Shown: positions 23,252 to 34,887 of the stretch, one piece after another
Position numbering within the stretch: the stretch's first letter is position 1
Layout: every line of letters begins with the position of its first letter
From: Euryodendron excelsum
Taxonomy: Eukaryota; Streptophyta; Magnoliopsida; Ericales; Pentaphylacaceae
Length of the DNA: 64,000 bases
Assembly: GCA_033060915.1 (NCBI GenBank)
Contig: CM065378.1
Coordinates: forward strand, 58,023,501 to 58,087,500
Direction: 5' to 3'
Notes under the pieces: generated by a model
Told to the model about the DNA's origin: nothing
What the model saw: only the letters and a program-made list of their open reading frames with translations
Databases searched by the model: none
Made by a program: the position numbers and the translations under genes

Positions 23252-26200
23252 GTTGGATGCTTGGCTTGATGCTAACTCCTGAAAGCAATCCCTCTGATGC
23301 CTTCCTTTCCAATTTCTTAGACAGGTGAACCAGGCAGGAGGATGAGATGGAAAAAACTGAAACTGTAAAATCTTTTCATCTATGAGCTACTACATTGTGT
23401 TGGTCTGCTACAGTGGGGTTATTAGAAAATTTGTGTCACTGGGTGTAGAGCAGTGTTTCTGCGGCCTTAATTAGTTTCCAGTTCAAATCACTGTCCCTTT
23501 TGCCATCCTTTTTATCAGTTATGTTTAACGCATAAATTAGTATTTAATAAGGCTTCTTCTTTTTTGTTTTTTTGTTTTTTAAGTTACTCAGTTTATGGGC
23601 CTGTGTAATGAGATGATTTCCTCAGAATGGTCTGTCTTTTCTGTGTAGTCAATGGCTTGTATTAGTTCTTTTGTATTTATAACTTGCTTTATGTACAACC
23701 ACTTTAGTTAGTTTATGTCAATATACTTATTTCTACCCAGTTATTATACCATTTAATTGCTATCGGGCAGATATATTAAATTTCCAGTTGGTTTTCACCT
23801 AATACTATTTTTTTTGGCTTTTGAACTGTTTTGATTTGTGATAAAGCTAGGGGGCTGCAGGTATTATGATGTTTTAAACGATGGACGTTGAGTCCAGCTG
23901 TGGCAACGACTGGATTATGTACATACGTGTGTCATCAAATGAGAATTTGTGTTCGGATGGCTAATTTGTACTCTTAAGAAATTTGTTTTGCATTCATGTA
24001 TCCTCTTATTCAGAAGTCTTCTTATGCATTTAAGACTCATTTTATTTCTTAAGAGAGCTAGCTTGTCAAACAAAGGGGCCCATACTGACAATAAAAAGCT
24101 AACACTGTTTAGGTACTCTGAATCCAAATGCTGCAGAGTCCATCCCCTTTTCTCTCATTTCTTCTCTGGAAGCACTAGTAATGGACATCTGTTAACAATC
24201 TGGGACTGGGATATTAGGAAAAGCAGTGCTAGATTGATTAGAGTCATCCATTTCAAATAACTCTAATGAAGAGGCTCACCAGTACTGGTGCTGCCAGCTT
24301 CCTGATGATATCACTTCTGAATTAAGGTTATGAGGGAAGAAGAGTCTCTAGGAATTAACAACATCCCTTTTTCAACCTTTGCCATACATGATGGCAACGA
24401 AACCTCAAGGCCCTCTGCTTGTATGGGCAGTGGCTTTATGTTGAAAGAGCATCATGAATTGTCTTCTCATGGTATCAACAGAAACAGTTTTGCTGAGAAA
24501 TGGGGATATTCTGTTCCATCTTGTGGTGAAGATGCATCTTCTGCCAACTTCCGTCATTGGCCAACAAAAACTTGGGACAAGCCAATCGTGAACAATTATC
24601 AGTTTCTTTCCGCTGTTAGAGAATGGCCTCCTTATAAGGGGGTTTCTAAGGAGGGTTTGCTAATTGAGCAAGCAATAGCGAAGAATACAGTGATGAATAC
24701 TTCTGAGTTTTTGGCTACACAGATTCCTGGTTTTGCTGCTGAGAGCCTTGTGGAGGTGCCCTCTGCCAAGGCGACTTGAACCTGACAATTGAAATGTTTA
24801 CTTGGCTTGAGGTATGATTAACTGTTTAACTTACGCCAAGTTGTGTTGGCTTGTATCTTTCATAGAGGGTCAAGATTTAATTCAGCAGCATACGTAAATT
24901 CGTAGCCTTTCTATGTAACTAGTATGAAATTGACTTCCATTTTTATCCCATAGTGGATGATAACTACAGAATTTATGAAGTTTTGGAAAAAGCTAATGTC
25001 AGCTGCATATTCTGTCTAGAACAGCAGGAATTTTGATATGTTGCCCCCTTTCTTTTATCAAAGAGAGAATTCTGACCCTGTACAAGTGCTATTTGAAGTC
25101 CAACATTGTGATTTCCTCTAATCTAATTAAAAAGGATACCATTCTTGTAGCAAGAATCTTTTAGTATGAAATTGTTTTTAGGATACCAAACAGACAAGGA
25201 AAATATATAAATGGTCATGGACTCGTAGTGGATAATAAATTAAGAATGCTTTGGATAAGACCTTTTGTCTTATCATATGAACAATGAAAAATTTTATTTT
25301 TATATTTTTATGGTTATCAACGAAGGAAAAGACGAATATGCTTTCAATTGGTGAGACAATAAGAGTTCTTTGTTTTTGTTAATTTTTCTTCAGATTTTGG
25401 ACATACATATATACATTACACACATTCATGCATATACATACAACCATACATACATGATACGGACATACATATGTGCATGTGTATACTGGATTGTTGCAAA
25501 GAATATGTAATGCAGGATTATTGTTTCACACACCAGACTTAGCAAAAATGTGCTGAAATTTTTTATTGGGTTGGATGCCAGGTTTGATGCTAACAGCGGA
25601 GAGCAATCGCTTTGATGCCTTATTTGGCAGGTGAACCAGATCTGGAGACTTTGGCACTTGAACTTCACTTTCCAACTTGTTGGGAGCTAGTAGGGGCTTT
25701 CACTGGAACTTTGGTGGAAAAACTCGAACTATGAAATCTTGTTCAGTAATAAATGAGCTTATTGCATTGTTGTTGTGTGGCACAAGGGGGGTTTCTGTAA
25801 TATATGAGCTTGCTGCATTGTTGTAGTGTGGCACAAGAGGGGTTATTGACTCTGGTGGGACGTCTCCTTCCTCATAGATTAAGCTTTGCTTGATTAAAAT
25901 GTTTCCTTAGTTTGAGATTTATGCTGTATCAGTCACATGATTCACTCATTTGGTGCGGTGCTTGAACTGTTTTTCATATTCCTGTACTGGTTTTAGTTTC
26001 CTTGGATGATTCTCAGATCTTATTAGATCTAAACCTAAAACTATAAGAGATCCCTGTATCTTCCTTCTTAAGGTCATTCACAGTGCATTTTATTTGTGAT
26101 TGTAGCTGCAGGTTGATGGTGGTTTAAATCAGAATATCAACTCTAAGGCCTTGTCAGCTCCTAATGTCAGTGCACTGGACTTTCCTGCACTTTCTGTGCA

Positions 26201-26608
26201 AGAATGTCAAAATGCCCTTGCAAAAACATACTGCAGATAGTATCCAACAAAGTTTACCGGTCTTCCAGCAAGGACGGGTAAGCTTTTTTTTCAAATCTAG
26301 CTCTTGCATGTTGCATCCCCACCAGGGGTGCCATAGATTTTGCTTCAGCTGTCAGGAAAATATCGTCTCAGGATTTTGGTACGAACGAAATGGTTCTGCT
26401 GATGCTAGTGTTGGCACAAGTAGAAGTGGACATGTTTACTGGCCCTCAATACGACGGAGGCAGGGGAGGGCCATCTATGTGATAGATTTCAAAGTGAACA
26501 TCTCGGGCAGCTCCTGTCTGGCAGCTCTTGTCTGGCTCGATACTGGAGAAGCAGTGGGGTAATACTTCTATGATTGTGGGACAAGTGCCTTCTACACGTA
26601 TACATATA
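23252..26608 (+). pseudogene. Rearranged partial pseudogene copy of the CID7-like gene
   Basis: The stretch matches 11585-14800 of the CID7-like gene in exons and introns alike, so it arose by DNA duplication rather than through mRNA. The exon-2 acceptor AG is deleted, and the start ATG is changed to a CTAGC context near 24058. The PAM2 motif is altered but legible (LNPNAAESIPFSL, about 24119-24157). A frame at 24330-24779 reproduces the middle of exon 2, then breaks in the CUE region. Exon 3 is recognisable at 26106-26560 with indels, and its donor GGGTAATACTT survives. Homology stops near 26608, before the DUF1771 and SMR exons. A piece equivalent to intron 2 (about 23252-23430) sits before the exon-1/intron-1 equivalent, so the copy is also shuffled. 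It cannot encode the protein. Confidence 0.85.
25735..25852 (+). repeat. Local tandem duplication inside the pseudogene
   Basis: A unit of about 55-60 bases containing ATGAGCTTATTGCATTGTTG and GTGTGGCACAAG occurs twice in a row here, but once in the parental intron (about 13950-13998). The duplication therefore happened after the copy was made. Confidence 0.65.
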
Positions 26609-26617
26609 AAGCATTGT

Positions 26618-26636
26618 GGGGGGGGGGGGGGGGGGG
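26618..26636 (+). repeat. Run of 19 G
   Basis: An uninterrupted G homopolymer lies immediately beyond the right breakpoint of the pseudogene copy. Such a run could form quadruplexes and is prone to sequencing error, so its exact length is uncertain. Confidence 0.9.
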
Positions 26637-27275
26637 TTCTTTGTGGTGTATGCGTTTTACGAGCAAACCATGAGCGGGTAAAGTGAAGTTATCCCTTAAT
26701 TAATTATAATTAAAATGAGGGAGCTACTTTGTTTTGATACTGGTTTTGGAACTTTCCGTTTGTTTATTTGAATTAGAGCTAGCCACTTCTCTTCCATGTA
26801 ACTTAAATGTATCTTCTAAAACTCGTCTTTGAGCGTTGCTCTTCTCGGTTTATCTTAGTCAAAGTGTTGTTTTTATTATATTGGGACAGTTTTTCTTGCA
26901 TCGATTCACGATTTTACATGAAGAAAGGAGGACCACCACCCTTTATTACCTTTGCAAGAGTGCAGTGGCCCCATTCCAACCCTTAAATCAACAGGGGACA
27001 AATCCCTGTGTTGGGAGGAGATGCAAAAAAGGAAAGAAGAAAAAAAGCAAAAAAGAAAAAGATTTTTTCTTCATGCGATCACCTAACATATGGCTAGAAA
27101 ACATACACAGATGCCGACATTTAAATCATCAAAAAGTCGGTAATACAAAATAAACCTCACAGTAGCTGCTGGGTACCATCCACTATATCAGGCATGGAAA
27201 ATAACAGCAAATTTTTCCAGATTACATTTGCCTTAACCCATGCATCCAATCAAACACAATTTTCTTAAAACATTG
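26637..27275. other. Intergenic DNA, includes 3' flank of the F-box gene
   Basis: No coding signature was found. An A/G-rich patch (about 27020-27070) is low complexity. The part next to 27276 is expected to be the 3' untranslated region of the minus-strand F-box gene. Confidence 0.45.
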
Positions 27276-30200
27276 TCAAATAAGGAAACTGATACCATTA
27301 GACAGCTCAATGAACACAAAAAGCAGTAAGTATCGAACTTCACTTTCCACCATAGCCACTACTATTTTTGCATCTCTGCAAGCTTTTGGAAATCGCAAGA
27401 ACAGATTTGCAAATCCCAAACGTTGATTAGGTTCCATTTCCTTCATTGGACATATAGCTACAGTTCTCAGCCACTCAGAGTTTGCAACCACAAACTTGAT
27501 AAAATTCACTTCTGAATCAAAACCTGTAAAATTCTTTATCTCAATCCGTTGCAGAGATTTGCTTAGACAGCCTTATGCAAACTCATTTTCTGATTTATCT
27601 TTCCAGTAATCTTACAGTCACTAAATCATACTCACAGTCACCATAATTTGCATAATCACTTTCATCTGCCAAGTCCTCATTTATCTGAGAATGATAAAAC
27701 CCAAAGAATGCATCATCTACACAAATATCAACAATATTTTTTTTTTTTGAGAAATTACATAAAGGAATAATGATTGTAAAATTAAAGCAATGACCCACGC
27801 GTGTAGTAAAATGAGAATAACAGTCAGCGACATGTAAAGCCTACAGAAATGAATCTTAGGGAAATTAGACTTGGAATGCAAAATCTCTCTCTCTCTCTCT
27901 TGATGGCGATTTGTATGCCCAAAAGCACATCTCAGTTACATGGCATAAGTTTCACATTTTTTAGCAAGTCAAGTCTGATGTGAATGATAGAACAGAAGCC
28001 TTCTATTGTGAGTTACCAGAGGATGCTAGAAGAACACAAGATAAAGATGTTCTTCCTTGTATATTTTCTTCAATAGTTAGTAACATATTTCCCCCAACCA
28101 CCAAAACAGTTAAACAAGTAGTATGCGTTTTATTTTGTTTGGTGATTTTTTTTTTTTTTTTTGTGATAGGAATAACATAAGAATATGCAACAACTTGTGT
28201 TTTTTTTTTTTTTTTTTGTGATAGGAATAACATAAGAATATGCAACAACTTCTTTGGGTTTGTTTGGTACAGTTTTTTCGAGTTTTTTTTATTTTATTTT
28301 TTTGGCTTATAAACAAAAAAACTAAATTTTTTTAGCTTTTTGCTTTTAACAAGATAAGATAAGCAAAAAAACACAAAAAAAAAAAAAAAACCTTCAAAAT
28401 CTTGATTTTTTTACTTAAAAGCCAAGTCAAAAAAGCTCAACCAAAACAAGTCTTCATGATAATCTTGCTAACTAATGCATACCAAAATATCTATAACATA
28501 ATTATTTCTTTAACCTACAGTGACAAGCCGGTATCTTTAGTGACTAACCCTTTCTTTCTTTGCCCTTTTTTGCCCTTTGGGGGGTGGGGTTGATTAAGTC
28601 AAATGTCTTGACTTTCTTCCCCACTCAGGGAAATTAATCTTGTATTAAAGAAACACGATCAATGGTCGCGGCAAGAACCAAGTAATAATGCCATATCTTG
28701 GTATTAGCATTCACCACATCCGAAAGAGAAGCTCTGCTTATGTAAGCCCACTCAGGAAGGCGTAAACTATATTGTGAAGTGCTTCATTTCCGTATTTTCC
28801 TTTGTTCCCGTTTCGTTTAAGGGAACAAACCAATATGCAAAGGCAATCTTCAACAAAATCAAGGTTATCTATTCAAACATTGTCCCTTTCCAAGATTTTT
28901 CATTTTTCCACTTTAAAGATTGCTTCAAACACAGAGCACCAGATAAATATTCAGTGACCATAAATCTTGCCAATACCAAATCAAATAGGAAACAATGCCA
29001 TTCTTTTCCAAACATAACCTCTTAATAAGTAACAAAATGGAAAATTTGCATAAGCAAATCAAAACGACTTATTGAATAGACAAACCAAAATTAAAGATAA
29101 GAACAGGAAGCACCACAAGATTCAAAATCTTGCTTATCATGTACAACTTACCAATATGACTAGCTCCTCCACACCGTTGGCATTTCTACGCAACCAAGCA
29201 AGTCCCTGAAGCTCCCTAAGATTCCAGTGACACATTTCCAACTCCAACTTTACAATCCCTAGGTTTGCTACATTCATATTCTCCAACAAACGATCTGCAG
29301 CGAAACACTTCCATTGCACCCAAAAGTACAATTGACATGTGAGAATTCAAGTTTATTACAAGCCATAGTGTACTCTCTGCAATGGCAAAATTCATAAACA
29401 CAAGCACATTTTTTTTGGGGATAAGTGATTCATAAACACACAAATACGCAATGCGTAACATGTATTTGTCGAAATACAAGCTTCTTTATTTAGCCTTGTT
29501 ACAAAAGAAAAAGAACGGGAAGAAAAAACTAACTCAAGTTTCATTTCCATTCTGACCATTTCACAGTGACTGATGCAGTAATAAATCAAATCTATTAAGA
29601 CAATAACATGGTTACTCCAAAAATTGGAAAAGAAATGTACACATTATATAAGTACAACTTAAATAGCTGCTACTAGTTATATGATATATGGGACCTAACC
29701 AACAAAGGAAGTGAGTACTTAACCTCACGATTTCTAAATGTTGGAAGATTTTTTATTATTTTTTTTATGTCCAAGAAAAGATAAAGTTATTATATTAATG
29801 CATGAAACTAGTGAATAGTTATGTGTTCGTCACATGACACTCCTAATATAAATTTAAATATTGAAATCTTCATAAAAAGCTTTGGAAAGCTTTCATCTCC
29901 ACTCAAATTTAACTATGAGCAAACTGTGTTAGTGCTCCCATATTTTGCTTTAGCGCCTTGTTTTTGACATCATTCTTTCCTTTCATCAATATAAAATTTC
30001 TCCAGCTATTTCTTTTTTGAAAATCTCTACTCTCCACCACCACCACCGGCCCCCACCCCCGGCCCCCCCCCCCCCCCCCCCAAATGATTTGACCATTAAA
30101 ATTTTTTGATTTTCTTATGTTGCGCATAGCTTTACCCTCTTATTTCAATATTACCATCTACTTCAATTGTTTTGATAATTTTTTTTCTTTTACTCCCACC

Positions 30201-32658
30201 TCTCAATTTTTAATTAAAAAAAATTTTGATCAAAATTTTTTAATTTCTTTTTACTCTCACCTCCTAGATTTTTATATAAATAAAATTTTTATGATCAAAT
30301 TTTATAATTTCTTTTACTCCCACCTCCCAATTTTTTATTAAAAAAAATTTAATCAAAATTTTTTAATTTCTTTTTACTCTCACCTCTTGAATTTTTGTAT
30401 AAATAAAATTTTTATGATCAAATTTTATAATTTCTTTTACTCTCACCTTAAATTAATGAAAACAAAATAAAAATAAAACAACAAATAAAAAATAATAAAT
30501 ACTTGCCTGATCAATGGTAAATTAAGACGTATAGAGGGAGATATATCTGAACAGAAAATCTCCGATCTTATATTCTCTAACAATCCCACTCACTGATGTG
30601 CCCATATTTTTTTTGTTCTTTTTTTATTTTTTAAAAAATTTAAATTAATCAAAACAAAATAAAAATAAAACAACAAATAAAAAATAACAAAGTCTTACTT
30701 GATTAGTGATAAATTCAGGTGTATAGAAGGAGGTGTATCCGAATAAAAAATCTTATCCGAACAGAAAATTTTTGATCTCATATCCCTGATAATCACACTC
30801 ACTGATGTGATTCCTATTTTTCTTTATTCTTTTTCTTTTTTTAAAACAATTTAAATTAATTAAAATAAAATAAAAATAAAAAAATAAATAAAAAATAACA
30901 AATATTTGCCTGATGTGACCCTTATTTTTTTATTTAAAAAAATTAAATTAATCAAAATAAAATAAAAATAAAATAATTAATATATATTTAATCATAAAAA
31001 AAATATTACACGATTACTTTGCACCAATAAAACATTTGAGGGTAAAATGAGACAAAAAAAAAAAAATCTTTCCATCGCATCAACCCAACTCCGGTGTCAG
31101 GGGTGGGAGCAATACCATTCTTCTTTTCTTGGTTTTTATTGACTTATACTCACCGTCAACTGACAGCTCCCGCCAATTCTTACTCACAAGCAGATATATA
31201 CACGCAACCCTATGTATGTGAAAGATTAAACCAATTCAAAGCATTCAAATGGAATTGCGAAGTCATCTAGCCCTCAAACAAAGAGATTTGACTCAGGTGG
31301 GCCAGGCAAGATCATTCTCATACGATCACCATATAGGAGCATGTGATGTACTATGCAGAAAGTTATACCTGCCATGCATGGAGGCCAATTTCTAAACCAT
31401 AGATATCTATCCAACTTGAGGGTCATAATGATCAGTATCATAACATATTCAAACCGATAAACGGGTGTGATGCATGTCTCATCTTGAACCTTACAATTAA
31501 AGGTTCAAGGCTGCGTGTCATTATGATATACATAATAAGGGTGCATGTATGCCTGTGTCTGTCCGTGAGTAAGTGAGACATATTTGGCAAGACACGTTCA
31601 TAAGATCACGGTGTATTCAACCTTACCCCAATCACAGATATGGCTGTCATATGCAGGCCACAAACACGAATTCCCAACTCCCCTACAAGTTTCTTTGAAA
31701 TATCATATAGCAAATGCAATCAATTAATTTTACCTTAAAAGCCCAACCCCTTAGAGATAGAGACCGCACATTGACCAATTTATGTGCTACATTAACAGTC
31801 ATATTTTGAGCCTCTTGCTGGTCGATTAGGTGCTTTGCTTCTCAAAAAATCACAAACTTTTCAGCACATACAGCTTCAACAACAGAGAAGTTCATCCTTT
31901 CACCACTGAAGCATAAAGTCTTTAAATTCATCACATCTAACTCCAAAAAATGCGGGCAATTTTCCAATGCCAGAGACTCCAGCCGGACATTGGTATCTGC
32001 AACCTTGATTTTCTCAAAACCCCAGCAGTTTTGGAGGGTCAGACTCCGAAGAAGTCTACAGTGATACAAAACCGAGCATATTAAACCATTAGAGATACTC
32101 ATATCTCCAAAAAGAAGTGATTTCAGCAAAGCTGAAACCAGCAAAATTTGAAGGTAAGTTGAATATGCAAGCTCTCAATTTCAGCACTTTCAAAGTTTCA
32201 AAGTTCAAGTGAGAAATAGGAAGTTCCATGGGCATCCACTGATCCATGAAGTCGAGATCGAGCTCTTCAACAGCTCTTCTCATGACGAGAGAGATCCAGC
32301 GAAGAGCATCACTCTTATACCTTCCAGGACGAAATGAGAGCCGAAAACTTTGAATTGAATCTTCATGATGTTCTAAGAATCTGTTAACAATCTGCACCAA
32401 TTCCCTTCTCTTCCTGTCGACTGACTGCCCTAAAGAATCATTCGCAGATTCTTTGAACTCAAGATTGGGTATCATGGTCCACAAATGCCTCAACTTCTTG
32501 GGTAAAATGCATATTCCTAAAGCTTCTTTCATTGTAAAAAAGGAGAAGATTCGAGTTATAATGTTATCTGGAAGACTACTAAAGGAATCAACAACCTGAT
32601 CGTCAGTAACTTCCCTAACTACATCAACCACAGCCTCAGAGCTGCTGACACCACTCAT
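27276..32658 (-). CDS. F-box/LRR/FBD protein, four exons, one frameshift in exon 1
   Basis: Exons read on the minus strand are 32658-31872, 29307-29152, 27684-27636 and 27571-27276. All have GT-AG ends and compatible phases (donors GTATGT, GTAAGT, GTGAGT). Exon 1 encodes an F-box at residues about 25-66 (FSSLPDNIITRIFSFFTMKE), then LRR-like segments (LEELDLDFMDQW-type, LLRSLTLQNCWGFEKIKV, LESLALENC). Exon 4 carries the FBD-type C-terminus (EIKNFTGFDSEVNFIKFVVA). Without the break the product would be about 428 residues, normal for the family. Exon 1 is 787 bases, one more than the phases allow; the two frames meet near 32125-32145, where one extra T in GGTTTC fits. As read, the gene yields a truncated F-box protein. 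Such proteins are substrate receptors of SCF ubiquitin ligases; the target is unknown. The start is the first ATG (32658) after an upstream in-frame TGA. Confidence 0.75.
28147..28251. repeat. Tandem pair of a 53-58 bp unit in F-box intron 2
   Basis: A poly-T stretch followed by GTGATAGGAATAACATAAGA and ATATGCAACAACTT is repeated head to tail twice without visible substitutions in the non-homopolymer part, which points to recent duplication. Confidence 0.8.
28256..28452. mobile_element. MITE, GGGCCCRTTTGG family, in F-box intron 2
   Basis: It starts GTTTGTTTGGTACAGTTTTTT and ends in the approximate inverse AAAAAAGCTCAACCAAAACAAG. Inside are ATAAACAAAAAAACTAA and poly-T/poly-A arms as in the copies at 1892 and 63818. 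It is non-coding. Confidence 0.5.
30063..30081 (+). repeat. Run of 19 C
   Basis: An uninterrupted C homopolymer lies within a C-rich patch (CCACCACCACCGGCCCCC before it) in the F-box gene intron 1. On the transcribed (minus) strand it is a G run. Confidence 0.9.
30184..30450. repeat. Tandem array, period about 122 bp
   Basis: The phrase TTTTACTCTCACCTC recurs at about 30250 and 30372, with matching intervening words (TATAAATAAAATTTTTATGA, TTAATCAAAATTTTTTAATT). There are two full units and a partial first unit. Confidence 0.75.
30449..30990. repeat. Tandem array, period about 193-211 bp
   Basis: The phrase AAATTAATNAAAACAAAATAAAAATAAAA recurs (with variation) at 30449, 30642, 30853 and, truncated, about 30945. 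Each full unit also contains a CACTCACTGATGTG segment. The later units have lost internal parts. Confidence 0.75.
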
Positions 32659-33895
32659 TTCAACTATCTTGCTCTCGTATTCCTCAGATTTCTCCAATCA
32701 AACCATAAATGGGCCTGACCAAAATATAATAAGTAAGATGTCTTAGCTAATCAAGAAATACAATTAAATAAGGAACAGTTAAATTACAAAGAAACCATGA
32801 GAAAATCATATGCAATGACGCATATAATCCAGGAATCAGAAGAAGAAGAATATCCTATTAAATAGGATAAAAATAATTTAAATTAAAAAAAATGTGAACT
32901 CTATGTCAACACTGCATTAAGTTTAATTTAGTTCAGTGTATAGCTACAGAGATATATCTATTCTCTCTACATTAACGTCGTTTAAACAGCTAAGTAAATT
33001 GTTACGCCTGTCTCATAAAATCTTTCACATGGGAACACTTAGGCTTCAAACTCTGGCAGGAAAGTTACGGACAATCCCATTCCCATTGGGCTGTCATTGT
33101 GGTGCGGTATCTTTCTGCTTTGATCTGGGGCTCCATTCGAGGGGAATGTTCTTCATACTTGCGGTTATTCTATTCCCTTATTTACTCTGAGTCCAAAATA
33201 AGCCTAACTAGCATTTTTCTGCATAACTTTTGCAAAATTTTAATGTATTGAATATGAAAAGCTGTGTCAAAAGGCCACATTACCATGCATATAAGCAAGT
33301 AGAATGTTCACAACAAAGATAAATAAAAATAAAAACCTTGGAATTGTGTTAGATTGCAACGCCTATACATGTTGGACCCATGAGAATTTGACCTGGTTGA
33401 AAAGGAGTGATCAGCCAAAAAGGGAAGAAATTACAAAAGCCTCATCAACCAAACTAGGGATATGGCCAAAGCAGAGATAACTTCAGAAATTGAAACCGTA
33501 ATTCTCGACAAGTGAAAGTGCAGCATTCACTTTATGTTTAGAAACCACAACAATACTACTTCGCCATCGCCAATCAGTTCAAAGGGAGAAAGAAAAAGGG
33601 AGAAAAAAAAAATAGAAAACCATTAGTAGATCTAAAACAAGCAATCATTCGCTCTGTAAAATTCTGTGTATGGATAGCATTCATTCGCTAGCTTCAATAT
33701 TATTTATAGACTGAACAGCGGCAACAGCAGCATGATGAAACCCCAACAAGCAATCAAGCATCCCCAAACATCAAAATTAAAAATAAAAATGGAAACCCTA
33801 ATAAATATATACATATATATATATACATATATATATCAGATTCCACAGTAAGTACCAATGCTGAGAGGAGTTTGCACTGCACAGAACATACTATA
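32659..33895. other. 5' flank of the F-box gene
   Basis: No protein-coding signature. It should contain the F-box promoter and leader on the minus strand. A (TA)/(CATA) microsatellite lies at about 33806-33837, and an A/G-rich patch at about 33583-33612. Confidence 0.45.
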
Positions 33896-34865
33896 TGTTG
33901 AAAATATTTTCAAAATATATAATATATCTAGTAGTTTTGGGATTTTTAAAATAATTTTGACTAGTTTTAAAGAAAGTCTTTATTGTCTTATTAAATGAAT
34001 CCTACATTGAAAAGTGAGAAGTTTTGTAAGGCATTTATAAATGTCAACAACTTTTTATGTATTGTTTTAGAGTAATGATTGAGTATAACACTCAAGTGTG
34101 AGCATGTGTGTCAAGTCACATGTGCGCCATGCGCACGTCTCGCGTGGCACAATGTGGCACTTTAGTGGTACACTTAGCACTTGGATACGTGGCACGTGAG
34201 CATGTGGCTTGTGATCAAGACCATTGATTTTTGTCAACCATAATAACCAATGATCGGATGGCTAATACATAAGCAAAAAGGATCGTATGGTAAGAATCAC
34301 ACCTGATCATAAAGGTGTGATGAATGATCTGATCAAACAATGAATAGATGCGATCTACACCGTTAGATTAGAAAGGGGCGATTTGACGGTTGTGTTTAAA
34401 TCTGCAAGTGACTGTTAGAAATCAGTTATTATTTGAATTCTAACAGTCATGTCTGATCCAAAAAGATACCAAAATGTCTATAAAAACATGGCAGATTCAC
34501 AGACAATAGATACATATTTTTTACTGCAACTTCTCTCTATATTAAAAGGTATTACAGTTCTTGATTCTTTCTAGTTTTTATTGTTCATCATCTTTGACGT
34601 CTGTTTCTGCAGAAATAGACATTTAGATTCTTGACAAACTTGATAATTAAAGGGTATTCGGGTCTGATTTCGTGTGCAATACGCAGTCAGCATTATAAAT
34701 TTTCTAGGCTCCATTATATCCTGGAGCTGATTTGTCATTAACTCAGTGCACAACAGATTCTGAGAATTGGTGGGGGCGAATATGGTATTAAGGAAAGCGA
34801 TATTTATCATGCCTTGGATACGATTTTTCATCTTCTTTTTTCTTTTACAGATTTCAACATTAACA
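33896..34865 (+). repeat. 5' LTR of the larger copia element
   Basis: Begins TGTTGAAAATATTTTCAAAA and ends CAACATTAACA just before the gag leader. It contains repeated GTGGCAC and CATGTG words around 34110-34210. Partner at 39363-40324. Confidence 0.9.
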
Positions 34866-34887
34866 ATCTTAAGACGATAATTCAATC

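Larger units (their letters stand above)
29308..31871 (-). other. Large intron 1 of the F-box gene with repeat arrays
   Basis: The 2.56-kb intron lies between donor GTATGT (31871-31866) and an acceptor just above 29307. It contains a run of 19 C at 30063-30081 and two tandem arrays (30184-30450 and 30449-30990). The rest is ordinary AT-rich sequence without coding signal. Confidence 0.6.

Noticed and set aside
24330..24779. 149-codon frame as an independent gene
   Set aside because: It reproduces the middle of CID7-like exon 2 without start, PAM2 or downstream exons, so it belongs to the pseudogene.
27595..27798. Whole 67-codon minus-strand frame as a coding exon of the F-box gene
   Set aside because: Only 27684-27636 fits with an acceptor and matching phases; the rest has no compatible acceptor.
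31842..32144. Separate 100-codon minus-strand gene
   Set aside because: It continues the LRR part of the F-box exon 1 after the one-base shift and ends beyond a good GTATGT donor.
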